A DNA stretch of 30,255 nt, taken from contig CAZEMR010000037.1 in assembly GCA_964513465.1 (NCBI GenBank), positions 1-30,255 on the forward strand, read 5' to 3'. Both the position numbers and the translations under genes were made by a program. Origin of the DNA: CAZEMR01 sp964513465 (GTDB lineage: Bacteria > Bacteroidota > Ignavibacteria > Kapaibacteriales > UBA2268). Positions 1 through 7,730 of the stretch are shown here, piece after piece. Under the pieces are notes generated by a model. It searched no databases and had not been told where the DNA came from. It worked only from the letters and a program-made list of their open reading frames with translations. Each line of letters starts with the position of its first letter. Within the stretch, counting starts at the first letter, position 1.

Positions 1-478
1 GGCCCCAGCCGCGGTTCGGGCCGGGGGTTATTGCCAGCGATTTGAGAGGAGTGCTCGCATAATCGTTTGCAAGGCCGTTGTAGCTGAGCGAAAATTCGGC
101 GCTGCGATTTAGCGGAGTGCCGTCTGTGGCGGTCGGATTGCCGTCGAAGTCCACCAGGCTGCTGCCGCTGGCGCAGAAGACTCCCGCGCGAAGATTAGGC
201 ACAACCACCACGCCGGTAAATCCCTGAACGCCCGACATATACATCATCGAGGGGAAGTTCTCCAGTTCGAATTCCGCTGCAAATGTGCTGTTGAGTTCGT
301 CCACATTGGGGAACATGAAGTTAGCGGTGTAGCCCACAGCAATTGCGAAATAAGGGGCCTTTTCCTGCTGGAGCGGCTCGGTTTCGAAGTCGAATTTGTC
401 GAGGTCTTCGTCCTGGGCGTAAAGGCTGCCGAAGGCCAGCATAGCGGCGAGCGATAATATAAATAATTTAAGTTTCAT
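1..478 (-). CDS. Secreted protein of unknown function, 3' end outside window
   Basis: The minus strand is open from an ATG at 478 down to the window edge, giving about 159 residues with no stop. The product begins MKLKLFILSLAAMLAFGSLY followed by AQDED. This is a classical Sec signal peptide with a likely cleavage after the YAQ region, so the mature protein is periplasmic, outer-membrane or secreted. The next part contains alternating hydrophobic and polar stretches such as YFAIAVGYTANFMFP and FTGVVVVPNLRAGVF, which would fit beta strands of an outer-membrane barrel or a beta-rich exported domain. I do not recognise the family. The gene is transcribed divergently from thrS across a 259-nt AT-rich region. 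The missing C-terminus prevents a firmer call, but signal peptide and codon use make a real gene very likely. Confidence 0.8.
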   Translation of the reverse strand, partial: MKLKLFILSLAAMLAFGSLYAQDEDLDKFDFETEPLQQEKAPYFAIAVGYTANFMFPNVDELNSTFAAEFELENFPSMMYMSGVQGFTGVVVVPNLRAGVFCASGSSLVDFDGNPTATDGTPLNRSAEFSLSYNGLANDYASTPLKSLAITPGPNRGWG

Positions 479-660
479 TACGGGTTCCTGATTATTGTTA
501 AATTTTAATTGATATGAATAAGCAAAATTACCAAATGCACGAAAGGATTACAAGAAAAATTCCAATTTGCAATAAATCGAGAAAATATATCAAGAATATA
601 TTTAGCTGAGACTAAAAAAACAGATGATTATTAGAAATAATGGTCTGATTGTCACGTTAT

Positions 661-693
661 TTTTCATAACTTTTTAAAGGTTTCATATATTTG
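661..693 (+). promoter_or_regulatory. Possible Bacteroidota-type promoter of thrS
   Basis: TATATTTG at 686-693 matches the Bacteroidota -7 consensus TAnnTTTG. A T-rich stretch (TTTTC) at 661-665 lies about 21 nt upstream, where a -33 TTG-like element is expected, but it is only a weak match. Transcription would start near 700, leaving a leader of about 38 nt before the thrS ATG at 738. This is motif matching only. Confidence 0.4.
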
Positions 694-737
694 CAATTTA
701 TATATAAATCAATTTTGGAAATAAACGGACAAAAATA

Positions 738-2663
738 ATGAAAATTACACTTCCGGACGGAACAGTCAGAGAATTCGAAAGCGGAACAACGGGCATGGAG
801 ATTGCCAAATCCATATCCGAAGGCCTTGCGCGCAATTCGGTTGGAATAATGGTCAATGGCGAAAAATACGATCTCGGGCGCCCGATCCACGAAGATGCCG
901 AAGTGCGGATATTAACATTCGACGACGAAGAGGGCAAGGATATTTTCTGGCATTCTTCGGCGCATTTGATGGCCGAAGCTATTCAGGATTTGTATCCCGG
1001 AGTCAAATTCGGTATCGGGCCATCGATCGAGAATGGGTTTTATTACGATGTCGATCTCCCCGGCGATCGGGTAATCAGCTCGGAAGATTTGCCGGCAATC
1101 GAGAAAAAGATGACCGAGCTTGCCCGCAAAAAATCGGAATATAAGCGCCAGGAAATCGAGTGGGATGAAGCGATTAAGTATTATAAAGAAATCGGCGACG
1201 AATACAAGGTCGAATTGCTCGAAGACCTTAAGGGCCAGCCGATTACGTTCTATAAGCACGGCCGATTTACCGATCTGTGCCGCGGCGCGCATTTGCCCGA
1301 TACGGGGATGATCAAGGCGATCAAGCTGATGACGGTGGCCGGGGCATACTGGCGTGGCGACAGCGACCGCCCGATGATGACCCGCATCTATGGCGTCACA
1401 TTCCCCAAAAAGAAAATGCTGGACGAGTACCTCGATATGCTCGAGGAAGCAAAAAAACGCGACCACCGCAAGCTTGGCAAAGAGCTCGGGCTGTTTATAG
1501 TTTCGCAGCTCGTGGGAGGCGGGCTGCCGCTGTGGCTGCCCAAGGGCGCGATCATTCGCCGCAAGCTTGAGGAATTCCTGCGAAAGGCGCAGATCGAGCG
1601 CGGCTATGATGAAGTTGTGACACCGCATATTGGCAATCTGAATTTATATAAAACATCCGGCCATTATCCGTATTACAGCGATTCGCAGTATCCGCCATTC
1701 GGAATCGACGAAGAGGAATATATCCTGAAGCCGATGAACTGCCCGCACCACCACGTGATATACAACAGCCAGCCGCGGAGCTACCGCGATCTGCCGCTGA
1801 GGATGTTCGAATTCGGCACGGTCTATCGCTACGAGCAGTCGGGCGAGCTTAGCGGTCTGACCCGCGTGCGCGGATTTACTCAGGACGATGCGCATATTTA
1901 CTGCACCCCCGACCAGCTTAAGGACGAAATCAAAGATGCGGTGCTGCTGAATAAATACGTATTCGATACCTTCGGCATGGAGCTGAAGGCGCGCCTGTCG
2001 TTCCGCGACGAGGACGACGAGAAATTCTCCGGCAACGCCGAAAAATGGGACGAAGCAGAAAATACACTCATTCAGGCAGCCGACGAGCTTGGGTTGGATT
2101 ATCACATCGAAAAGGGCGAGGCGGCGTTCTACGGGCCAAAGATCGACTTCGTAGTGCGCGACGCAATCGGACGCAAATGGCAGCTCGGCACAGTCCAGGT
2201 AGATTACGTAATGCCCGGACGCTTCGGTATGGAATTTACCGGCGCTGACAACCAGCCGCACGAACCGGTAATCATCCACCGCGCGCCTGCTGGATCGATG
2301 GAGAGATTTATATCAATATTGATCGAGCATTATGCGGGTAATTTCCCGTTCTGGATTGCCCCGGTGCAGGTCAGCATATTGCCAATCGGCGAGCGCCAGC
2401 ACGACAAAGCAAGGGAAATATACGGAGAATTAAAACGTAATGGCTTCCGCGCGGAAATCGATCTGCGCAGCGAAAGAATCAATCGCAAAATCGCCGAATC
2501 CGAGCAGATGAAAATACCGTTTGCGCTGATAATCGGCCAGAAGGAAGTCGAAAGCGGCCAGATTTCCGTCCGACGCCATATGGAGGGCGACCAGGGCACA
2601 AAGAGCATTGATGAATTGATTAATCTATTCGAAGAGCTGAATGTACCCGGCGCCGAGAAATGA
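738..2663 (+). CDS. thrS: Threonyl-tRNA synthetase
   Basis: The 641-residue product is a full-length class II synthetase that charges tRNA-Thr in the cytoplasm. Domains in order: an N-terminal TGS domain (about 1-62), the editing domain with the HxxxH pair H72/H76 (WHSSAHLMAEA), the catalytic core, and a C-terminal anticodon-binding domain (from about residue 540). The three zinc ligands that recognise the threonine hydroxyl are visible: C335 (KPMNCPHHH), H386 (DDAHIYC) and H514 (IIHRAPAGSMERF). Motif 2 is seen in FEFGTVYRYEQSGEL followed by TRVRGFTQDDAH. The length matches the bacterial family (about 640). It lacks the infC-rpmI-rplT neighbours common in other bacteria and is followed after 37 nt by a secreted phosphodiesterase. 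The ATG at 738 places the TGS start normally; no strong Shine-Dalgarno precedes it. Confidence 0.98.
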   Translation: MKITLPDGTVREFESGTTGMEIAKSISEGLARNSVGIMVNGEKYDLGRPIHEDAEVRILTFDDEEGKDIFWHSSAHLMAEAIQDLYPGVKFGIGPSIENGFYYDVDLPGDRVISSEDLPAIEKKMTELARKKSEYKRQEIEWDEAIKYYKEIGDEYKVELLEDLKGQPITFYKHGRFTDLCRGAHLPDTGMIKAIKLMTVAGAYWRGDSDRPMMTRIYGVTFPKKKMLDEYLDMLEEAKKRDHRKLGKELGLFIVSQLVGGGLPLWLPKGAIIRRKLEEFLRKAQIERGYDEVVTPHIGNLNLYKTSGHYPYYSDSQYPPFGIDEEEYILKPMNCPHHHVIYNSQPRSYRDLPLRMFEFGTVYRYEQSGELSGLTRVRGFTQDDAHIYCTPDQLKDEIKDAVLLNKYVFDTFGMELKARLSFRDEDDEKFSGNAEKWDEAENTLIQAADELGLDYHIEKGEAAFYGPKIDFVVRDAIGRKWQLGTVQVDYVMPGRFGMEFTGADNQPHEPVIIHRAPAGSMERFISILIEHYAGNFPFWIAPVQVSILPIGERQHDKAREIYGELKRNGFRAEIDLRSERINRKIAESEQMKIPFALIIGQKEVESGQISVRRHMEGDQGTKSIDELINLFEELNVPGAEK

Positions 2664-2671
2664 TCTCGGTG
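2651..2671 (+). terminator. Hairpin across the thrS stop codon, weak terminator candidate
   Basis: An 8-bp stem (2651-2658 pairing with 2664-2671, one G-T wobble) closes a 5-nt loop that contains the thrS stop codon. The downstream sequence TTCTCAAATATT is only modestly T-rich. It may therefore be a partial terminator or a 3'-end stabiliser between thrS and the next gene. Structure was judged by eye. Confidence 0.35.
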
Positions 2672-2700
2672 TTCTCAAATATTAATATAATGAGCAATCA

Positions 2701-3912
2701 ATGGATAAAATGAAATTTGCATTGACAATGGCGGCGGTATTCATTGCCGCCATTTGTCTGTCTGCGCAGCAACCGCGCGTTCTGCTTATCTCGATAGACG
2801 GCGCGAGATGGGATTATATCGATTCGGCGAATACGCCCAATCTCTGGCAATTCGGCCAAAATGGCGTCCGCGCCCAATCGCTCAGGCCGGTATTCCCAAG
2901 CTCCACATTTCCGAATCATACATCTATGATCACCGGGCAATATCCGGAGCAGCACGGAATTATTGCAAACAATTTTAAGAATTATCACACCGGCGAGGTG
3001 TTTACCCTCAGCAATCCGCAGGCAATTGGCGATGGCAAGTGGTATGCCGCGCGCACCTTTTTCGAATATGCGAAGGATTGGGGGATTCGATCGGCTGCTT
3101 TCCAGTTTGCCGGAGCTGACATTTCGCCCGATTACCGCCGTCCGGAATATAACGAGCCATATTCGCCGGATACCCCGCTGCTGGACGCGGTCAACCAAGC
3201 CCTGAAGTGGCTGCGGATGCCGCCGGAGGAAGCTCCGCAATTCATTGCCTTATATTATGACAAAATCGACGGAACGGGGCATGAATTCGGGCCGGGAAGC
3301 GAGGAAATCCGACTCGAAATGCGCCGCGCCGATACCACTTTCGGGCAGCTGCTGCGTGCGCTCGAACTTGAGAAAATGCGCGACAGCATAAATATAATTG
3401 TGCTTTCGGATCATGGTATGGCCAGGATCGATACGGCGAAAGTGATCGATATTGCGCCCTTGATCGAGGGAGCCGATTGCGAAGTGCGCGGCTATGGTCC
3501 CTATATGCACTTTTTTGCAGATAAGTCGGAACTTAATGAATTATATGATAATATAAAATCCAGCGAAAAGAATTTCCGGATATATCGCCGGGAGGATATT
3601 CCCGACCATCTGCATTATTCGCGGAATGCGAATATTGCGCCGCTTGTGGCCATTGCCGATCCGGGCTGGCTGCTGGTCAACGGCATGAATCCGCTCGAAA
3701 TATCGATAAAGGGTGCGCACGGCTACGATCCTGCGTGGGTCGAAATGCACGGGATATTTATTGCAGGCGGACCGGCGCTGAAGGCGAATTGCCGCATGGG
3801 AATATTCGATATGGTCGATGTTTTTCCGATTTTATGCCGTATCTTTGATATATCAATTCCGGCTGGGTCATTGGGGCGTCCGGAAAATTATGAATTCATA
3901 CTTGATAAATAA
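2701..3912 (+). CDS. Secreted type I phosphodiesterase / nucleotide pyrophosphatase (ENPP-like)
   Basis: The 403-residue product belongs to the alkaline-phosphatase superfamily, in the branch of bacterial nucleotide pyrophosphatase/phosphodiesterases that hydrolyse phosphodiester or pyrophosphate bonds with two zinc ions. A signal peptide (residues 1 to about 22, ending LSAQQ) directs export. The metal and nucleophile set is complete: D33 in LLISIDGARW, nucleophile T69 in PSSTFPNHTSM, D190 and H194 in YYDKIDGTGHEFGP, D237 and H238 in VLSDHGMA, and H340 in KGAHGYDP. The substrate cannot be read from sequence; nucleotide-sugar or lysophospholipid hydrolysis are possibilities known in the family. 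A second ATG at 2710 is an alternative start. The gene lies 37 nt after thrS and 15 nt before another secreted-protein gene, so it is probably co-transcribed with the latter. Confidence 0.92.
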   Translation: MDKMKFALTMAAVFIAAICLSAQQPRVLLISIDGARWDYIDSANTPNLWQFGQNGVRAQSLRPVFPSSTFPNHTSMITGQYPEQHGIIANNFKNYHTGEVFTLSNPQAIGDGKWYAARTFFEYAKDWGIRSAAFQFAGADISPDYRRPEYNEPYSPDTPLLDAVNQALKWLRMPPEEAPQFIALYYDKIDGTGHEFGPGSEEIRLEMRRADTTFGQLLRALELEKMRDSINIIVLSDHGMARIDTAKVIDIAPLIEGADCEVRGYGPYMHFFADKSELNELYDNIKSSEKNFRIYRREDIPDHLHYSRNANIAPLVAIADPGWLLVNGMNPLEISIKGAHGYDPAWVEMHGIFIAGGPALKANCRMGIFDMVDVFPILCRIFDISIPAGSLGRPENYEFILDK

Positions 3913-3927
3913 TCCACCCGCTCTATT

Positions 3928-6654
3928 ATGAAAAACATATTCATACTGGCTGTTTTCTGTCTGGCGGTCCTGAATGTCCGCTCGCAAACGCCCGACCCCG
4001 AGTCAATGCGCATGATTGATTCGGCGCTGGAGGACATCGGGCTTAGCCGCGAAAATCTGCGGCTTATTCCGCTTTTTGAATATGACGACGGTCATTCGAT
4101 CAATTTCGACAGCGATGCCACTCCGGGCATACATTATCTCGAAAATATTAAATCACTCGAAAATGTTTTGTATGGTTTTAATAAATCCGAGGTGGATAGG
4201 TTCGCTGGCGAAATATGCCATATGCTGCGGCTTAAGGATTATGTGCCATATACATATAAGACAAATATCCCAGCCGAGCGAATCCACGAAGAGCTTGGTA
4301 TAAAGCTCGATACGGTCTACGACAATCTGACGGTGCTTGCGCTGCGCGATGTGCTAATGCCGCTGGTGCAGATCAACGAATTCGTCCGTGATGATCCGAT
4401 GCGCGAGGTATCGCCTATTCTGCTCGATCTGATTGAACGCAGCGAAGCCATGATATTTGCAGGCGATGCGGATATGAATGATTTTCAGGATTTACTTGAT
4501 TACCAATATGATAAGCGTATTAGTGCAGAGGAATTCTATCGCAAAGCGCAGATAGTCCGGATGACTAAGATTTATGATATGGGGTTTTCCTTATTAAGGA
4601 CATATCTCGAGGTATTAGAAAAACTGACCTCGCGACCGGATTTGTTCGAAGGCGATATCCGCTCGATCGAATTCGAATCGCCGATGGGGCGTATAGCAAT
4701 CGGCGGCAAGGGCGATGATAATTATGCCGGCGATTATATATTCATAATCGATTTTGGCGGCAATGATACATATGCTCTTGCGCGGCAGACCTTCCGCTCG
4801 GCGGTATCGCGGCCAGTGAGTGCTATTATCGATCTGGCCGGCGACGATATCTACAGTTCCGGGGATTACTCGCTCGGTGGCGCGATGTTCGGGATCAATC
4901 TGCTGCTCGATTATTCAGGCAACGACAAATATACGGGCGGAAATGTATCGCTTGGAGCGGCATTGTTCGGAATCGGCGCGCTTATCGACTTTTCGGGCGA
5001 CGACACCTATGTTTCGGGTCGGGCAGGCCAGGGTTTTGCAGCGCTTGGCAGCGGCATGCTGATCGACCGTAAGGGCGACGACAGCTATTCAGGCGGGGAC
5101 TTCTGCCAGGGAGTTTCGGGCGTACGCGGAATAGCCGCTTTGGCGGACAATTCCGGAAGCGATGAATATTCGGCCGGGATAATGTCGCAGGGCGCTTCGG
5201 CGGGGTGGTATCATATTGCTGCGGGCGGTCTGGGCGTGTTGGCCGACAGCACGGGTGACGACCGCTTTGTCTGCAAATCCGGCCAGGGCGCTGCGCTATG
5301 GCTCGGGATTGCATCGCTCGGCGACCGCTCAGGGGATGATATATATATATCGCAGGATTTTGCGCAGGCTGCGGCTTTGGCGGGATCCGTAGCTTTTTTG
5401 AATGACAAATCCGGCAATGACAGGTATATCACCGGCGGGAGCGGTCTGGCCTGGAGCAGCGAGGACGCGTTTGCGTATTTCCATGAATTTTCAGGCGATG
5501 ATGTATATATTTCGCAAAATATTAATCATAATGAGATTAGTAATTCCCGGATTTCTATCTTTCTGGATAATTCCGGGAATGATGCATATTCCAATTTTTA
5601 TATCAATGATATATTTGCGGAACCGGATTTCCCGATACTCGCTCAGATATCACTTCGTATCGACGGCGAGGGTAATGATCTGCATGATCTCTGCGAGATT
5701 GACTCGGTGAATCTTGCAGATATTTTTTTTAGTATTTCGAAGGATTTCCATGGAAGCAGAAAACCGCGAAATCAGAAATCTTCAGAAAAAGCCGATGGAG
5801 ACATCAGCCAGCTTTTCGACGCTGCGGCCGGCGGCCACCCGGTTTTCTCGCCGATTGCGCTGAAAGAGCTGATTGCCCGTGGCAACCAGGCTGCGCCATA
5901 TATATATAATGAAATCGGATCGGTTTATCCCGCGCGAAGGAAGGCCGCCATTGAGGCGCTATCGGCTATGGCTCCGAAATTCCAGCCGGTTCGCAAGGCG
6001 ATGCTCGACTCGGTGAAATCGCTGGATGTTCGTACTGCGCTATCGTCAGCGGAAATTTTGAGTAAGGCAAATATCGAAGCAGCCAGACCGGAGTTTATTA
6101 ATTTATCGGGCTATGGCGACTGGAGGCTGCGTGCGGCATCTGCTTTTGCGCTCCGGCATTTCGACGACTCGGCATCATTCCGCGCGATAAAGGGTATGCT
6201 GCGGGATTCGCACCCCTTAGTTCGGGCAAATGCCGCGTTTTCGATCGGTGCTTTGCTCCCGGAAGGCGCTGTCGATACTCTTGCTCCGGCATTCGACGAC
6301 CCGGCCAATTATGCTTCCGGAGCGGCGATTGCTGGAATAATGCAAAACACGGCGATCGATTATGAACTGTGCGAAAAAATATTTTTCGGAGAATACCCGG
6401 ATAAATTGAAGCAGGCTCTGGCACCGATTGCTGCACGCTGCGAATTTGATAAAAAGGAGCTGCGTGGGTTCGCTAAGCAATTTACATCGCTTAATGCCGG
6501 ACTCAGGATGGCAATTCTGAAATCAATGATAATCACGGATTATGCCCGGAATAAAGAGCATATAGAGCTATTGCTCGCCAAAGAAGAAAACAAAGGGATT
6601 GTTAATAAAGCCGAACAATTAATTCAGTTGTTAAGCATTCGGAAGGAAAAATGA
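3928..6654 (+). CDS. Secreted protein with 13 G[DN]Dx[YF] repeats and a HEAT-like C-terminus
   Basis: The 908-residue product starts with a signal peptide (residues 1-20, ending VRSQ). Residues 25-250 form a largely helical region I do not recognise. From about 262 to 584 there are 13 copies of a short motif G-[DN/S]-D-x-[YF], for example GGNDTY (277), SGNDKYTGG (330), SGDDTYVSG (356), SGDDIYIS (468) and SGNDAYS (549). They are spaced 16-33 residues apart and separated by hydrophobic/glycine segments such as SLGGAMFGINLLLDY. The acidic glycine-rich tips resemble calcium-binding RTX or beta-solenoid turns, but the spacing differs from the 9-residue RTX nonapeptide. Residues 640-900 look like HEAT/PBS-type helical repeats (DWRLRAASAFALRHF, HPLVRANAAFSIGALL). 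It sits 15 nt after the phosphodiesterase and 1 nt before gmk. Function is unknown; surface adhesion or a binding scaffold is only a guess. Confidence 0.88.
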   Translation: MKNIFILAVFCLAVLNVRSQTPDPESMRMIDSALEDIGLSRENLRLIPLFEYDDGHSINFDSDATPGIHYLENIKSLENVLYGFNKSEVDRFAGEICHMLRLKDYVPYTYKTNIPAERIHEELGIKLDTVYDNLTVLALRDVLMPLVQINEFVRDDPMREVSPILLDLIERSEAMIFAGDADMNDFQDLLDYQYDKRISAEEFYRKAQIVRMTKIYDMGFSLLRTYLEVLEKLTSRPDLFEGDIRSIEFESPMGRIAIGGKGDDNYAGDYIFIIDFGGNDTYALARQTFRSAVSRPVSAIIDLAGDDIYSSGDYSLGGAMFGINLLLDYSGNDKYTGGNVSLGAALFGIGALIDFSGDDTYVSGRAGQGFAALGSGMLIDRKGDDSYSGGDFCQGVSGVRGIAALADNSGSDEYSAGIMSQGASAGWYHIAAGGLGVLADSTGDDRFVCKSGQGAALWLGIASLGDRSGDDIYISQDFAQAAALAGSVAFLNDKSGNDRYITGGSGLAWSSEDAFAYFHEFSGDDVYISQNINHNEISNSRISIFLDNSGNDAYSNFYINDIFAEPDFPILAQISLRIDGEGNDLHDLCEIDSVNLADIFFSISKDFHGSRKPRNQKSSEKADGDISQLFDAAAGGHPVFSPIALKELIARGNQAAPYIYNEIGSVYPARRKAAIEALSAMAPKFQPVRKAMLDSVKSLDVRTALSSAEILSKANIEAARPEFINLSGYGDWRLRAASAFALRHFDDSASFRAIKGMLRDSHPLVRANAAFSIGALLPEGAVDTLAPAFDDPANYASGAAIAGIMQNTAIDYELCEKIFFGEYPDKLKQALAPIAARCEFDKKELRGFAKQFTSLNAGLRMAILKSMIITDYARNKEHIELLLAKEENKGIVNKAEQLIQLLSIRKEK

Positions 6655-6655
6655 T

Positions 6656-7219
6656 ATGGCAAAGAAATCGCTGCTTGTGCTAAGTTCTCCCAGCGGTGGG
6701 GGTAAGACAACAATTGCGCGCCATTTGTTAAAAAAACATCGCGATATGCGGTTCTCGATTTCTGCGACTACACGTCCGCCCCGGCCCCGCGAAGTTGATG
6801 GCCGCGATTATTATTTCCTTAGCAAAGAAGAATTTGAGCAAAAAATAAAGAATAACGAGCTGATCGAATACGAAGAGATTTTTGGCAATTATTACGCCAC
6901 TCCGAAGTCCGAAGTCGAAAGCGCAATGGCCGCCGACGAGAAGCTGATATTCGATGTTGACGTCAAGGGGGCGCTGTCGGTTCGCAAGGCATATCCCGAA
7001 TCGTCATTGCTGATATTCATTTCGCCGCCGACTATCGAAGAGCTTGAGCGCAGGCTGAGGGGGCGCAGCACAGAAAGCGAGCCTGAAATCCAGCGGCGAA
7101 TATCCCGAGCAAAAATGGAGATGGAATACTCCGAAAAATTCGACTACATCGTTATAAACGAAAATCTCAGCGACGCAAAAGAGGAGACCGAATATATCAT
7201 CGCCAAAGAAATGTATTGA
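6656..7219 (+). CDS. gmk: Guanylate kinase
   Basis: The 187-residue product phosphorylates GMP to GDP with ATP. The P-loop SSPSGGGKTT lies at residues 10-19. The GMP-binding region ISATTRPPRPREVDGRDYYF and the segment IEYEEIFGNYYATPKSEV follow as in all bacterial Gmk proteins. The lid and core continue with FDVDVKGALSVRK and RLRGRSTESEPEIQRRI. Length is within the usual 180-210. The start ATG is one nucleotide after the stop of the preceding gene and is preceded by GGAAGG, so translation is probably coupled. Linkage of gmk to two exported-protein genes is not a standard arrangement. Confidence 0.97.
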   Translation: MAKKSLLVLSSPSGGGKTTIARHLLKKHRDMRFSISATTRPPRPREVDGRDYYFLSKEEFEQKIKNNELIEYEEIFGNYYATPKSEVESAMAADEKLIFDVDVKGALSVRKAYPESSLLIFISPPTIEELERRLRGRSTESEPEIQRRISRAKMEMEYSEKFDYIVINENLSDAKEETEYIIAKEMY

Positions 7220-7255
7220 CGTGTAGAAAAAATTTGAGCAAAAATTCAATAAAAA

Positions 7256-7287
7256 TTTGGTTAAGAACGTCGGGAGTATTAAATTTG
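7256..7287 (+). promoter_or_regulatory. Bacteroidota-type promoter of the tRNA-Pro gene
   Basis: TTTG at 7256-7259 and TAAATTTG at 7280-7287 match the Bacteroidota -33 TTTG and -7 TAnnTTTG elements with a 20-nt spacer. The predicted transcription start is near 7294, about 8 nt before the mature tRNA 5' end. This is the best promoter match in the window. Confidence 0.65.
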
Positions 7288-7301
7288 TATTCCTTTTTGG
7301 A

Positions 7302-7380
7302 CGGCGTGTAGCGCAGCCCGGTTTAGCGCACTACTTTGGGGTAGTAGGGGTCGCTGGTTCGAATCCAGTCACGCCGACCA
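7302..7380 (+). tRNA. tRNA-Pro (anticodon GGG)
   Basis: A complete cloverleaf of 79 nt can be folded by eye. The acceptor stem CGGCGTG (7302-7308) pairs with CACGCCG (7370-7376). The D stem is GCGC/GCGC with an 11-nt loop. The anticodon stem CTACT/AGTAG closes the loop TTGGGGT, placing GGG at 34-36 and decoding CCC. A 5-nt variable loop follows, then a T arm with TTCGAAT and an encoded ACCA end. It is transcribed alone, with its own promoter upstream and a strong terminator just downstream. It reads proline CCC, and C-ending wobble on CCU is also expected. Confidence 0.96.
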
Positions 7381-7386
7381 TTCATA

Positions 7387-7420
7387 AGCCCTCGAGCTAT
7401 AAACAGCTTGAGGGCTTTTT
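7387..7420 (+). terminator. Rho-independent terminator after tRNA-Pro
   Basis: A 12-bp stem AGCCCTCGAGCT (7387-7398) pairs with AGCTTGAGGGCT (7405-7416, one G-T wobble) around a 6-nt loop, followed directly by a run of T residues. It starts 6 nt after the encoded CCA. Confidence 0.9.
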
Positions 7421-7730
7421 GTTATTGGATTGCTTATGCTGAAAATTCCTAATAACGTTTAAGTAATGTTTTGTATCGTTTTGTGTGATTTTTGAGATAT
7501 TTTTGAAAAAATTCGTAATGAATTGCATTCAGTGAAATGATTAAGATATTTCAGGTAACCTTTTCGTGGTTTTTATGTTTAGTATAAAAAGGGGAAAGTT
7601 TATAAAGTTTATTCACTTGATTTTTTTTAGCGTATAAGGATCCGATATTATCTATATATAATTTCACGGAATTTATTGGAGAATTTACATATATTAATTT
7701 ACTTACTTGTTTCAGAAAAAATTGTAAATC
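7421..7730. other. AT-rich intergenic region before the giant secreted-protein gene
   Basis: These 310 nt contain no convincing gene on either strand. A TATTTTTG element at 7498-7505 matches the -7 consensus, but TTTG motifs upstream are 14 or 24 nt away rather than about 20, and it lies more than 200 nt from the start codon. The region therefore probably holds the promoter and a long leader of the giant gene, but I cannot place them. Short ORFs here are low-complexity AT sequence. Confidence 0.6.

Noticed and set aside
912..2279. Long minus-strand open frames (about 210-240 codons) inside thrS
   Set aside because: They are antisense shadows of a well-conserved gene, without recognisable domains or start signals.
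5339..5352. Short (AT)n runs inside coding sequence, also near 26890, 27735 and 28820
   Set aside because: They encode Ile-Tyr-Ile stretches with the preferred ATA and TAT codons and need no separate explanation.
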